Assembly: GCF_051962475.1 (NCBI RefSeq)
Contig: NZ_JBQCCF010000069.1
Coordinates: 310,001 to 374,000, forward strand
Direction of reading: 5' to 3'
Source of the DNA: Dyella_A sp051962475
GTDB lineage: Bacteria > Pseudomonadota > Gammaproteobacteria > Xanthomonadales > Rhodanobacteraceae
DNA length: 64,000 bases
Shown here: positions 33,029-42,437 of the stretch, piece after piece
Layout: each line of letters begins with the position of its first letter
Position numbering within the stretch: the stretch's first letter is position 1
Translations under genes and position numbers: made by a program
The notes under the pieces: model-generated
Databases searched by the model: none
What the model saw: the letters and a program-made list of their open reading frames with translations, nothing else
Told to the model about the DNA's origin: nothing

Positions 33029-33763
33029 ATGAAGATCGTCAGTTATCTCCGTGTTTCCACCCGGCGTCAGGGGAGCAGCGGACTTGGGCTTGAGGCTCAG
33101 CTCGCAGCCATCAACGAGTATGCCCGCCAACGGTCCGCATCGATCATTGAGACCTTCACGGAGATCGAGAGCGGCAAGGGCACCGACAGGCCACAGCTTC
33201 AAAGGGCGCTTCACCTCGCCAAGGTGACGGGCGCCACGCTCGTCATCGCCAAGCTTGACCGGCTTTCCCGCAACGCCGCATTTCTCCTCACGCTCCGGGA
33301 TAGCGGCGTGCGTTTTATCGCTGCGGATATGCCCGATGCGAACGATCTGACCGTAGGAGTCATGGCATTGGTCGCCCAGCAAGAGCGCGAGGCGATTTCC
33401 AAGCGGACGCGGGAAGCGCTGGCTGCTGCAAGGAGCCGCGGAATGCGGCTAGGCAACCCGAACGGCGCTTCGGCCCTTCGTCGCGCAGGCAAGGGAAATG
33501 CGGCCAGTTTGCAATCTATCCGTACGGCAGCGGACGCACACGCTGGTGATTTGAGGCCCGTCGTTCGCGCTCTCGCCGCAGATGGAGTTACCAGTCTCGG
33601 CGCGATCGCTGTAGCGCTTAATAACAGGGGGATACTCACTCCCCGCAAAAGGAGCTGGCACAAGTCTTCGGTACGGAACCTCCTACTGAGAATTGGCTAC
33701 CTGGACCGAGAGTCCATGGAGACCAATCCGTCGACTACTTGTGCCGGACTGGCTATCGACTGA
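33029..33763 (+). CDS. Serine recombinase (resolvase/invertase family)
   Basis: A 244-residue small serine recombinase: catalytic Ser10 in SYLRVSTRRQG, then KLDRLSRNAAF with conserved arginines, DMPDANDLTVGVMALVAQQEREAISKRTREAL, and a C-terminal DNA-binding region (GVTSLGAIAVALNNRGILTPRKRSWHKSSVRNLL). It rearranges or resolves DNA at paired sites. It is divergent from the UDG/NTase operon and convergent with the winged-helix gene, whose end it overlaps by 67 bases. The palindrome at 32988-33027 is a candidate target. Confidence 0.9.
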   Translation: MKIVSYLRVSTRRQGSSGLGLEAQLAAINEYARQRSASIIETFTEIESGKGTDRPQLQRALHLAKVTGATLVIAKLDRLSRNAAFLLTLRDSGVRFIAADMPDANDLTVGVMALVAQQEREAISKRTREALAAARSRGMRLGNPNGASALRRAGKGNAASLQSIRTAADAHAGDLRPVVRALAADGVTSLGAIAVALNNRGILTPRKRSWHKSSVRNLLLRIGYLDRESMETNPSTTCAGLAID

Positions 33764-34482
33764 GCCTGGGGGGAGCGGGACGCCAATCCCGCGAACAGGT
33801 CCTGATGCCCCGCGAAGTAGTAGCGGTTTGGGCCAAACTCCCCGTCCCGCGATGCCGGATTGACCGTACCGACGTCACGCCCGACGTTTTGAAGCAATTC
33901 AACCCCAAGTAGAGTGCTGATTGCGCGGCGAATATCGCGCTCGGGTATGCCTGTCTGCCTATAAATTCTTTCATACGAAGCTACGCTGTACTCGAACCGA
34001 TTGTCGCGTATGGCCGCCAGGTAGAGATAAAGCTTCATAGCGTGAAGCTCATGCTTGCTGCGTAGGTTGAACCGAGTGAACGGCAAGATCTGGTTGCCAC
34101 GCACTAGACGCCTGCATGGAAGCTTGAACCAGCGCCGATCGCCAAGCTCTAGCGAGTATTGGCGCCATTGGGATGACCCCTCTGGGTGCACTAGCCGTCG
34201 CTCGGCTAGTTCGGACAACGCCTGGGAGACTTTGGCTCGGGAAAGCCCGGTCGCAGACTGGAGCTGGTCGTATGTTGCGGCCGCCACGCGTCGCAGCACT
34301 ACTGCATCGCTTTCATCGCGCTCTTCTTCTGAGCGAAACACGAGGGCAACGTACGTGATCAGCGCCGCAGTTAACGCGGAAGCCGGACGCTCCCCCACCC
34401 CCCAGCGCAGGGACGTGAGCGAATCAATCACCGGCCTAGAGGGAACGGCCACCCAAGGCTTCCATAAGCTCCTAGCGACCAT
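33697..34482 (-). CDS. Tandem winged-helix protein, possible replication initiator-like
   Basis: 261 residues. Two winged-helix-like segments are visible: about 70-100 (ATYDQLQSATGLSRAKVSQALSELAERRLV) and about 168-202 (ASYERIYRQTGIPERDIRRAISTLLGVELLQNVGR). The region between has LPFTRFNLRSKHELHAMKLYLYLAAIRDNRF. This double winged-helix plan is typical of plasmid RepA/RepB initiators and DnaD-like proteins, but no iterons are visible nearby. It overlaps the 51-residue membrane protein gene by 11 bases and the recombinase gene end by 67. Replication role is inference. Confidence 0.6.
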   Translation of the reverse strand: MVARSLWKPWVAVPSRPVIDSLTSLRWGVGERPASALTAALITYVALVFRSEEERDESDAVVLRRVAAATYDQLQSATGLSRAKVSQALSELAERRLVHPEGSSQWRQYSLELGDRRWFKLPCRRLVRGNQILPFTRFNLRSKHELHAMKLYLYLAAIRDNRFEYSVASYERIYRQTGIPERDIRRAISTLLGVELLQNVGRDVGTVNPASRDGEFGPNRYYFAGHQDLFAGLASRSPQAQSIASPAQVVDGLVSMDSRSR

Positions 34483-34627
34483 TCGACTTCTCCTTTACTA
34501 CATACAACGCATAGCCGGCCACGAGCACCGCAGCGAGTGGAACGCACGCCTTCACAAGTTCTACCAACATCCCCGCATTCGCGCCCAACCAAGTCAGGCA
34601 GCGGAGTACGAACTGAGACTTGTCCAT
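34472..34627 (-). CDS. Small single-pass membrane protein (51 residues)
   Basis: The frame from ATG 34627 reads MDKSQFVLRCLTWLGANAGM, then VELVKACVPLAAVLVAGYAL, and ends YVVKEKSNGR. One membrane helix (about residues 27-43) is clear. The AAGGAG that serves the next gene lies inside its end, and the two genes overlap by 11 bases, so they are translationally coupled. It resembles holin-like or small hydrophobic island proteins only in form; no function assigned. Confidence 0.6.
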   Translation of the reverse strand: MDKSQFVLRCLTWLGANAGMLVELVKACVPLAAVLVAGYALYVVKEKSNGR

Positions 34628-34787
34628 GGAAAATAACCTCTGAGCTTCACCATGGACGAATTTTTAGGTTTCTACGTCGCTCTATCTAGATATCGGTGCA
34701 GATCAAGCTATCGCATGTAGTATTTTTTACCTTAAAAATCATATTTTTATGCAATGAAATGTCAGTACTTGCGAAACGCATCTTAGT
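34628..34787. other. A+T-rich intergenic segment between the restriction gene and the small membrane gene
   Basis: Unlike its surroundings this 160-base stretch is rich in A and T, with aaaaatcatattttt (34735-34749) as a perfect inverted repeat and several tat-rich boxes. It probably carries the promoter of the small membrane protein/winged-helix pair and the end signal of the restriction gene. Confidence 0.4.
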
Positions 34788-37634
34788 TCACGAACGGGTG
34801 CCAGCTTGGCTCCCAGCATGCTCTTGGATCAGGTCGTGGATGTGCGCCGGCTCGAACGCCACATCCCAACACCAGGTGCCAAACCCACCCTTCTGGTTCA
34901 CGCCCTTGACCCAGGCATCGAGCGCGGAGCGCTTGGCCTTGTTCTGCTCGCTGTCCTCGCCTTTGATCTCCAGGATCAGGGTGGAACCGTTCGCTAGGCG
35001 GATCAGGAAGTCGGGCACGTAGCGGCGCTTGGCGCCGTTCCACATGTAGTAAATCTGGAAACCGAGGTGGTCGTTCTTGGCGTAGGCCAGGACGTGTTCG
35101 CTGGTCTCTAGCAGGTTGGCTGCGTGAGCCTCCCACGCGCCATCGGCCACGACATGGCTGATCTGGGACTTCTGCGCAGGTTGGCAGAGCTTGGTGGTGT
35201 ACCAGGTACGCATATATCGCGTCGAACCCACCGGGAACTCTTCATCGAACACCGGCTCGATGCGCTCCTGGTTCTGCTCCACGAGGTAGCGGAGCAGATG
35301 CTGGACCACTGTATCGATGTTCAGCGAGATCAGGATGCGCTTGCGGAGCGGCTCCTGATGGAACAGCGATGGCACATCAAGCTTGTCCGAATCAAGGAAG
35401 GCTTCGATCAGCCGGATCAACTGAAACGCCAGGTACTCGGGCGTGCCTGTGTACTGCCCCCTCAGCTGATCGTAGGCCTTGCGTGCGGCCAGGAAGATCA
35501 GGCGCTGCAAGCGGAACTCGTCTGGCAGCCTCTCCAGGTCGATATGAGTGATCTGATCCCATGCGCTGGCTCCGCCGAGCGCGGGCGCCATCTCGGCAGC
35601 CAAGGGCGTCCTGGCGGGGTCGAGTTTCAGTGGCTCCATCTTGGCCCAGTCGAGACCAAGACCTGGCCGAACGATGGGATCGACCCGCAGTACATTCGGC
35701 CAACGAATCTCAAGAGCGTTGCGCTCCTCCAGAGACTCGATCTGGGTGCTCGGCTTGGGGGGAGGCGGTGCCTCACCCTCGCCACTGAGATCCTGAAATA
35801 CCGACAGCGGCACGCCGAACACGTTGACGAACTCAGGCTTGAATAGCTGGCGCTCAACTCCATCCGGGCCAACCACCGGCTCGGTGTCATAACCGACACG
35901 ACGCAAGCCGCGTCCAATCACCTGCTCGCACAGAAGCTGGCTCGTGAAGGCGCGCAGGCCCATGATGTGGGTGACGTTCTTCGCGTCCCAGCCCTCGGAC
36001 AGCATGGCTACCGAGATCACGTTCTGGAGATCCTGTCCCGCCGCACCGCGCTTGCCGACGTTGTCCACGATCGCCCGCAGAAGCTCTTCCTTCTTGAGGG
36101 ACAGCAGCTCCGCCTTGCGGTCAGGATGGATATTCGCCGCCTCGACGATCTCGGTCAGGCGTGCCTCGTAGTCCTTGTCGGTTCCTGAAGACTCCCCTAG
36201 CTCTGCCTTCTCCAGCACCCTGGAGTCAACACGAAGGGTGCGGCTGCTGTTCCTAAGCTCCGCCCAGAAGACATCACCACTCGTGAAGTAGCGCTCGATA
36301 CGCGCCGCGGTCTCGGTCCGATTGCAGACGGTGAGCAGGACCGGCGGCGAAGCATGACCACTGCTCGCCCAGTCCTCCGCCGCCTTGCGCCAATCGGCGC
36401 CCAGCAGGGTATAGGCCTGTTGCACCAGTTGCGGAAGCGGCTCGTGGGGCTGCGCCCCGCGACGATTGAGGTCTTCGTGGACCTCAGGGTCTCGGTAGAG
36501 GTGGTACAGCTTGGGCTTGAGCGTCTTGGTATCAGGCACGACACCGTCGCGCACCACTACGCGCGGAGTCTTCACCAGTCCCGCCTCGATGGCATCGTTC
36601 AAGCCGAAGTCGGAAACGATCCAATCAAACAGTCCGCCTTCGGTATTGGCCCTGCCGGTCGGGGCGAACGGGGTCGCCGACAGATCGAAACACCGCTGGA
36701 TGCGTAACTCGCGGTGGATGCGGTCCAGTCCCTCGATCCAGCGGGTGGCCTCGTCCATATCCGCGCCGAGTTCCTCCGCGCGCCGCTTGGTCTCCCGGCT
36801 GCGCTTGTCCTCAGCGGACACGCGGTAGGCATGATGGGCTTCATCGTTGATGACGACGATGTCCTTGTAGCCGGCCAACTTGCCAAGCACGCGCTTGACG
36901 AACGCCTTGTCGCTCTCGTCGCCCTTCTTGACAACCGATCGGTCTGGCAGCTTCAACGGCAACAACGTGTGCCAGTTCTCGACCAGTAGTTCCATCTGGT
37001 TGAGCTTTGAGCGCAACGCCTCGGAAGGACACAGGCCGAACGCGTCGTAGTAGTTGTCCGTGTTCCCCGGATACAGCACCTGCAATCGCTCGCGCACCGT
37101 GAGCCCCGGCGCCACGATGAAGATCGCCCTGGAGAAGTCCTTGGTCCGCTTGGGGTAAGTGAGGGCGTTGAGCACCTGCCAGGTGATGACCATCGCCATC
37201 ACCGTAGTCTTGCCGCTGCCCGTGGCCATCTTGTTGCACAGACGCTCCCAAGGACTGCCATCACCGGGCACGGCGATGCCCTGCTTGAAGTCGGCAGGGG
37301 CCTCAACCCACCAGATCAGGGTCTCGATGGCTTCCAACTGGCAGAAGTAGAAGGGGTATTGGCGTGCGCTGCTGTCGTTCCAGTGCTCAAGCAGACTGCG
37401 GGTCACCGTGGTGACACCCGGGTACTGCGCCTGTCGCCAGGCATCCACGCGCTCACGAATGCGCTCCACCAGCGCCAGCGGTTCCGTGCGACGCGTGTTG
37501 TTGCGTGTGTCGAAGATTTCGTAGCCAGCCGGACGGCGGCCATCGGCCAGCCTCAGAGAGCCTTGATGGTCTAACCAATGCCACCGAGGAGGCTCGAAGG
37601 GGGAGTTGACGATAAGCGACTTGGGAGCGGTCAT
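34788..37634 (-). CDS. Type III-like restriction endonuclease subunit (DEAD/DEAH helicase-nuclease)
   Basis: The 948-residue protein has the SF2 helicase motifs KMATGSGKTTVM (Walker A, about 134-145), INDEAHHAYR (DEAH box, about 260-269), QRCFDLSATPFAPTG (motif III) and SEGWDAKN then CEQVIGRGLRRVGYD (motif VI). Near residues 870-890 a PD-(D/E)xK nuclease core appears: YVPDFLIRLANGSTLILEIKG. This is the Res plan of type III systems, similar to the BPTD_3080-type group. It starts 7 bases after the methyltransferase stop, so the two form an operon. Both enzymatic motif sets look intact. Confidence 0.88.
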   Translation of the reverse strand: MTAPKSLIVNSPFEPPRWHWLDHQGSLRLADGRRPAGYEIFDTRNNTRRTEPLALVERIRERVDAWRQAQYPGVTTVTRSLLEHWNDSSARQYPFYFCQLEAIETLIWWVEAPADFKQGIAVPGDGSPWERLCNKMATGSGKTTVMAMVITWQVLNALTYPKRTKDFSRAIFIVAPGLTVRERLQVLYPGNTDNYYDAFGLCPSEALRSKLNQMELLVENWHTLLPLKLPDRSVVKKGDESDKAFVKRVLGKLAGYKDIVVINDEAHHAYRVSAEDKRSRETKRRAEELGADMDEATRWIEGLDRIHRELRIQRCFDLSATPFAPTGRANTEGGLFDWIVSDFGLNDAIEAGLVKTPRVVVRDGVVPDTKTLKPKLYHLYRDPEVHEDLNRRGAQPHEPLPQLVQQAYTLLGADWRKAAEDWASSGHASPPVLLTVCNRTETAARIERYFTSGDVFWAELRNSSRTLRVDSRVLEKAELGESSGTDKDYEARLTEIVEAANIHPDRKAELLSLKKEELLRAIVDNVGKRGAAGQDLQNVISVAMLSEGWDAKNVTHIMGLRAFTSQLLCEQVIGRGLRRVGYDTEPVVGPDGVERQLFKPEFVNVFGVPLSVFQDLSGEGEAPPPPKPSTQIESLEERNALEIRWPNVLRVDPIVRPGLGLDWAKMEPLKLDPARTPLAAEMAPALGGASAWDQITHIDLERLPDEFRLQRLIFLAARKAYDQLRGQYTGTPEYLAFQLIRLIEAFLDSDKLDVPSLFHQEPLRKRILISLNIDTVVQHLLRYLVEQNQERIEPVFDEEFPVGSTRYMRTWYTTKLCQPAQKSQISHVVADGAWEAHAANLLETSEHVLAYAKNDHLGFQIYYMWNGAKRRYVPDFLIRLANGSTLILEIKGEDSEQNKAKRSALDAWVKGVNQKGGFGTWCWDVAFEPAHIHDLIQEHAGSQAGTRS

Positions 37635-37641
37635 CGGGGCC

Positions 37642-40600
37642 TCAGAGGAGCGGGATGACTTTGAGAGACTCGATGCCGCGGTCGTCCACGATCTTCACCG
37701 CCACCTTGCGGTTGTCGCCCGCCTCGAACGGCAGACTCACGGTGCCGTGCAGCTTGTCCAGCTTGCCCTCGTCCAGCTCGGCCTTGATGTCTTTCTTCAG
37801 CCTGTTCCAGCCATCCTTCTTGCCCGCCATGGGGAAAAACACCTGGTGTGGGAATAGGCTGCGCTCGTCGTAGTCGGTGTCCAGGCTCCAGGCGGCAATG
37901 TTCTTCTTGCCGCCGGATTTGAGTTCGCCGCTGGCAGTGTCGAAGTAGTCGAAACCGTGTACCTCGACGACATAGCGGCCATCCTTATGCTGGCGCACCG
38001 TCACTTCTGGCTGGCCCATCAGCCAGAAGCTCTGGTTGTGGCGGGCGCTCTTCTTCAGGTCCTCGGTAAGCAGGTCGGTGTTCATCTGTGCCTTGAGGGC
38101 GGTGATGCCCTTGGTGGCATCGATGTCCTTGGCGGCTTCCGGGTCAAAGGCGAAAGCGCAGAACACGATCATCTTCGGCCGCGGAAACAGGTCGCCGGCC
38201 TCGCGCATGGCCAGCTCCACCTGGCGCTGCTCCAGCGCGGCGTGTTCGGGGCCGAAGCTGACCACCACCCGCTCGCCGGAGTCCAGGTGGCCGGTGCAGT
38301 GCAGGTGCGGGGTGTCGGGCAAGCTTTCCAGCTCGGCGAAGCGCAGCATCTGGCCGCCTTTGCCGCGGATGCCTGTCTTGAGCAGCTCGTCGCGCCAGCG
38401 GTGCTGGCGGGCGGATTCGCCGCTGCGGGCGATGCTGGCATCGGCTTCGGCGACAGGCTGCGTCTCGTCCAACGCCACCACACTGGGGAAGGGCACGGCC
38501 TCCACGGTGAACGGGCCGGTGATGCGCAGCTTGTCCTTGGCCACTTGCGGCTGGTCGTACAGCACTTCCTGGTCGGCGTGGGCGGCGATGGAGTCGTCCA
38601 TCTTCTTCTGCATGGCCTGGCGAGCGGCGTGGAAGGCGTCGAAGGCTGTGCGTGCGGCGGCAGGCCAGTCAGCCGGAAAATCGAACGGCACCTCCCATTC
38701 CAGGAGGGCGTTGGCGGGCACCTGCTCGCCGGTCGGCAGCGTGTGCCGGCCCTTTTCGTCGAAAGCGATCGCTTCGCCCTTGCGCCCGCCCTGGGTGACG
38801 GTGAACAGGCCGCGGGTGCCGACCAGCGTGGCGTTGAGCTGGCCCAGCGCCGCGTCAATGGCAGGGTGCATGCGCTCCCAGAGTTCGTCGATCTCCGGGT
38901 TGTTGGCGATGGACTTCAGGGTGACGTGCGGGACGGTCTTATAGATGAAGCCGGCCCTCAGTCCTTCGTGCGGGTACTTGAGGTCGTAGTAGTCATAACT
39001 GGCAGTCATTAGGCGCTGCTTGGCCAGGGTGACGGCCACGCGCGAGGTGTCGCAGGTGATCCAGCGGCGCCCCCACTTTTCTGCGACGAAGGCTGTTGTG
39101 CCGGAGCCGCAGGTAGGATCGAGAACTAGGTCGCCCGGGTCAGTGGTCATGAGGAGACAGCGCTCAATGACTCGTTCCGCGGTCTGCACAACATATACAA
39201 GCTCTTTTCCTATCTGCATTGATTCCCATCGATCGTCTACCGGGACTACGGGAAAATCATCCAAATAGCGCTTGTATCGAACCGTGGTTGCGGCCTGATC
39301 GACTCTTGATGCCTTTCCCAAGCGATGCATACCTGCCACCGACGTCTTCCAATGCGATGTTGTTTTAGGCACGTACTCACAATGCCTGAACAGGAATTTC
39401 TGATCCGCTCCCGATTGGCCGTCCGATATCAAGCTGGTCAACTGAAAGGCTTTTGAGCCTTCCGGCTTACTGGCTTCGCCGAACAATTCGGCCCTGCTAG
39501 CGCGCCTGGAAGATCCGCCTTCCAACTCAATGAAGTCATATCGGGTCATAGCCTTGTCTCCCTTCTGACGAGGGAGAAAAAGCTGACGATACTTCACTGA
39601 GCTTTTCCCCTTGGCGTACCAGATCAGGAAATCGACTGTCGCGCCGAGAAGCGCTCCCTCTTGGCTCCCCGTCTTCTGCACCTGGATGGTCGAGCAGTAG
39701 TTGTCGACACCAAAGACTTCATCGCAGATCTCGCGGACGTGATGCAGGTTCTCATCCGAAATCTGAACGAAGACACTGCCACTTTCGTGCAGCAACTCCT
39801 GCGCCAGTAGCAGCCTGTCGCGCAGATACGTCAGGTAGGAATGGATGCCCAGCTCCCAGGTATCCCGGAACGCCTTAATCATCTCCGGCTCTTGCGTCAG
39901 ATCCTCGTCCTTGCGGTCCTTGACGTCGCGCTTATTCACGAAGGGCTGGAAGTTGCTGCCGTACTTAATGCCGTAGGGCGGGTCGATGTAGATCATCTGC
40001 ACCTGTCCGGCCATGCCCTCCTTCTGCAGCAAGCTGTTCATCACCAGAAGGCTGTCGCCGGCCACTAGCCGGTTGCTCCAGCCGCGGTCGTGCTTGTAGA
40101 AGTCCACCGCCTCGCGCAGCGGCAGCGGCTCCTCGAACCAGGCACGGAACATGTCGGTCTGGCTGCCGTCAGCACCCTTGCCCTGCTTCATGCGCTTCTG
40201 GATGACGGCCAGGATGCTGGCCGGGTCGATGCGCTCGTGCACGTGCAGGCTAACGGTATCGACCTCGAAGCTCGTGCGCTCGGCCTTGCCGGTCCAGTTG
40301 AGGTACGGCTCCGCCTGCCGCTTGAGTTGCTCCAGCGCGGTGCGCATGGTCGCCTCGTCACCACTGGCCAGAGCGTCGTCGATCAGCGACTCGATATGCG
40401 CACGGCTGACGTCAAATTGGAGGGCCGGGTCGATGTGCGGGTCATAAGCCCAGGTGGTCTTGGGCTGGTCGGGATCGTTGTCCGGTGTCACCACGCCAAC
40501 ATCGGGATTGTTGGTGCGCTTCTGTTCGTGCTGGTAGGCCAGCACCTTGGCGCCGTCATTGCCCTTGCGCGCCTTAACCTCCGCCTTAGCCTGCCTGGCT

Positions 40601-40911
40601 TCCGCGAGCGTCATGCCTGCCTGCTTGGGCTTTGGCAGGTCCGCATCTGCGGGCTTCTCCTGCACTGCAAGGGTTAGAGGGATGGCCTCATCCACGACAC
40701 GCCTGACAGACCCACCTCGACCTTGGCCCTTAGCCACCTTGCCCGCCTCGACTAGAGCATCGCGGGCCTCGAAGTAATCCTCTTCGGTGAATTTCGCGCC
40801 GAGTCGCTCAGCGATCAGCTCTCGCAGCTTCATGTTGCCCATGCTGCCGCCGTCCTTGGGCAGCTCCTTGAGAATGGCCTTGCGGATGTCCGCCACCGAC
40901 ACTGTCGCCAT
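37642..40911 (-). CDS. Type III-like DNA adenine methyltransferase (Mod), extended
   Basis: At 1089 residues this is much longer than classical Mod subunits (about 650). An N-terminal winged-helix-like region (about 1-75) and a linker precede the methyltransferase core. The catalytic motif IV DPPYG (about 308-312, in MIYIDPPYGIKYGSNFQP) comes before the SAM-binding motif I DPTCGSGTT (about 597-605), which is the beta-class order used by N6-adenine methylases. About 400 further residues follow, probably for target recognition and Res contact. It is the first gene of the RM operon and divergent from the polymerase-palm gene. Recognition site not predictable. Confidence 0.88.
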   Translation of the reverse strand: MATVSVADIRKAILKELPKDGGSMGNMKLRELIAERLGAKFTEEDYFEARDALVEAGKVAKGQGRGGSVRRVVDEAIPLTLAVQEKPADADLPKPKQAGMTLAEARQAKAEVKARKGNDGAKVLAYQHEQKRTNNPDVGVVTPDNDPDQPKTTWAYDPHIDPALQFDVSRAHIESLIDDALASGDEATMRTALEQLKRQAEPYLNWTGKAERTSFEVDTVSLHVHERIDPASILAVIQKRMKQGKGADGSQTDMFRAWFEEPLPLREAVDFYKHDRGWSNRLVAGDSLLVMNSLLQKEGMAGQVQMIYIDPPYGIKYGSNFQPFVNKRDVKDRKDEDLTQEPEMIKAFRDTWELGIHSYLTYLRDRLLLAQELLHESGSVFVQISDENLHHVREICDEVFGVDNYCSTIQVQKTGSQEGALLGATVDFLIWYAKGKSSVKYRQLFLPRQKGDKAMTRYDFIELEGGSSRRASRAELFGEASKPEGSKAFQLTSLISDGQSGADQKFLFRHCEYVPKTTSHWKTSVAGMHRLGKASRVDQAATTVRYKRYLDDFPVVPVDDRWESMQIGKELVYVVQTAERVIERCLLMTTDPGDLVLDPTCGSGTTAFVAEKWGRRWITCDTSRVAVTLAKQRLMTASYDYYDLKYPHEGLRAGFIYKTVPHVTLKSIANNPEIDELWERMHPAIDAALGQLNATLVGTRGLFTVTQGGRKGEAIAFDEKGRHTLPTGEQVPANALLEWEVPFDFPADWPAAARTAFDAFHAARQAMQKKMDDSIAAHADQEVLYDQPQVAKDKLRITGPFTVEAVPFPSVVALDETQPVAEADASIARSGESARQHRWRDELLKTGIRGKGGQMLRFAELESLPDTPHLHCTGHLDSGERVVVSFGPEHAALEQRQVELAMREAGDLFPRPKMIVFCAFAFDPEAAKDIDATKGITALKAQMNTDLLTEDLKKSARHNQSFWLMGQPEVTVRQHKDGRYVVEVHGFDYFDTASGELKSGGKKNIAAWSLDTDYDERSLFPHQVFFPMAGKKDGWNRLKKDIKAELDEGKLDKLHGTVSLPFEAGDNRKVAVKIVDDRGIESLKVIPLL

Positions 40912-41068
40912 CTGTACTTCCCCTGTTCTGAGCCCTCATACCTTAAACGCTATTCACCGGAAGGGTCAGCAGTCCCGGTGCGAGCGGCATTCGCTCCCTG
41001 TAAGATCTTGCGTTCGTATCCGACCCTCGCTGTGCTCGTGCCTGAGGGGTGTCGATTTTAGGTACCTC

Positions 41069-42349
41069 ATGTACGTCTCACCCGACTCCGCGCCTAGGGA
41101 CAGGGCGTTCGACCCGTCCCGAACTCCCGCACGGCCAGAAATCCACCAGCTCATCGCCGAGGTCCTTCTCCAACTTGAGGGAAGCGAAGATCGGCGCCGC
41201 AAGCGCACGCGCAGCGCCCAGGTCATCCACGAGCGCGCGGTCTCGGCCCTCGTATGCGACCTCGCCCACCGTCACCTTGCTAAGCCTGGTGGCTGGCTCA
41301 CCGTGGAGCTCACCAAGGCGCTCCTAAGCCCCGCCCGGCGCCGCGCTCCCTTCATGACTGAGCGGTTCGCAGATCTCGTGAAGCAGATCGCGGCCTGCGG
41401 GTGTGCGGAGATGCAGTTGGGCGATCAGCATCCGCTGGGGAGGAGGACGACCATCCGAGCCAGCACGACCCTGCAGCGCCGCATCAGTGAGCTGAGCGTC
41501 GACTTCGACTGCTTCGGTCGCGATCCGCAGTTTCTCGGCGAGCCGCTTGAGCTGAGGGGGCCGAAGACGAAGCGGTTCATCGCCGGCAAGGTGGTGCTCA
41601 AAGGAGACAAGCTGCCGCTTCCCGATACTCCGGAAGTCGAGCGTTTGCGCGGCCAGGTGCAGACGATTAATGCCTGGCTCGCGGCGGCAGATCTCAGCTG
41701 GGAGGGGTCAGAGAAGCTCGATCCCAGCCAGAGGTTTCTCAGACGCATCTTCAACGATGGCTCGCTTGAACTGGGCGGGCGATTGGAAGGCGGGTTCTGG
41801 CAGCGGGCCTCGGGCAGCGACCGACTCACCAGTATCTCGATCCAGGGAGAGCCCATCGCCTCTCTGGACTTCGCGCAATCGGCCATGCGCATGGCCTATG
41901 CCCAGATGGGGGAAGAGCCGCCGACAGGGGATCTCTACGCGGTGCCTGGCCTACATCCTTACCGGAGCGAGACCAAGCAAATCCTCAATGCGTTGCTCAG
42001 TGCGGGCAGCGAGCGGACTCGGTTTCCCCAGAACACTCGGGGACAGATGCCACGTAGTTGGAAGTTCGAGCGGGTCTACAGGGCCATTGCTCGCCACCAC
42101 GCGCCTATCGAGCCGCTGTTCGGCACTGGGGCAGGACTCCGATTCATGCACCAGGAGAGCGAGATCCTAATCCGGACACTGCTGCGACTAAAGGATCTGG
42201 GGATCGTGGCACTGCCCATCCACGACTGCGTCTTGGTACCGGTCTCCGCCAAGGAGGTGGCCAAGGGAATTATGGAGGAGGCCTTCTTGGAGATCACAGG
42301 TGTCGCTGGTGTGGTGGATATGGAAGAAAGACCAACAAGGACTTGCTGA
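41069..42349 (+). CDS. Family-A-polymerase-like palm protein, function unknown
   Basis: 426 residues from ATG 41069; the frame is open further upstream over the methyltransferase, which I discount. The second half shows an ordered set: QRFLRRIFNDGSLELGGRLEGGFWQ (about 223-247), SLDFAQSAMRMAYA (Asp267, like motif A DYSQIELR of PolA), YRSETKQILNALLSAG (about 297-312, like the O-helix R/K), and LPIHDCVLVP (His385-Asp386, like motif C VHDE). The spacing fits the palm of family-A DNA polymerases or T7-type RNA polymerases, but the length is far below a full enzyme. An island-encoded primase or polymerase-like role is inference. Confidence 0.6.
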   Translation: MYVSPDSAPRDRAFDPSRTPARPEIHQLIAEVLLQLEGSEDRRRKRTRSAQVIHERAVSALVCDLAHRHLAKPGGWLTVELTKALLSPARRRAPFMTERFADLVKQIAACGCAEMQLGDQHPLGRRTTIRASTTLQRRISELSVDFDCFGRDPQFLGEPLELRGPKTKRFIAGKVVLKGDKLPLPDTPEVERLRGQVQTINAWLAAADLSWEGSEKLDPSQRFLRRIFNDGSLELGGRLEGGFWQRASGSDRLTSISIQGEPIASLDFAQSAMRMAYAQMGEEPPTGDLYAVPGLHPYRSETKQILNALLSAGSERTRFPQNTRGQMPRSWKFERVYRAIARHHAPIEPLFGTGAGLRFMHQESEILIRTLLRLKDLGIVALPIHDCVLVPVSAKEVAKGIMEEAFLEITGVAGVVDMEERPTRTC

Positions 42350-42437
42350 GGAAGAGACAGAACAAGGCTCTGCCAGGACATCCACAGTAATCACCTCAGC
42401 CTCCCCATAAGTAGGGGGCGTAAGCGATGAAACTCTT

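Noticed and set aside
34628..34787. Plasmid replication origin with iterons next to the winged-helix gene
   Set aside because: The segment is A+T rich but I find no tandem repeats of iteron length; only a short palindrome.
40787..41068. N-terminal extension of the polymerase-palm protein
   Set aside because: The 94 extra codons lie antisense to the methyltransferase start and look non-coding.
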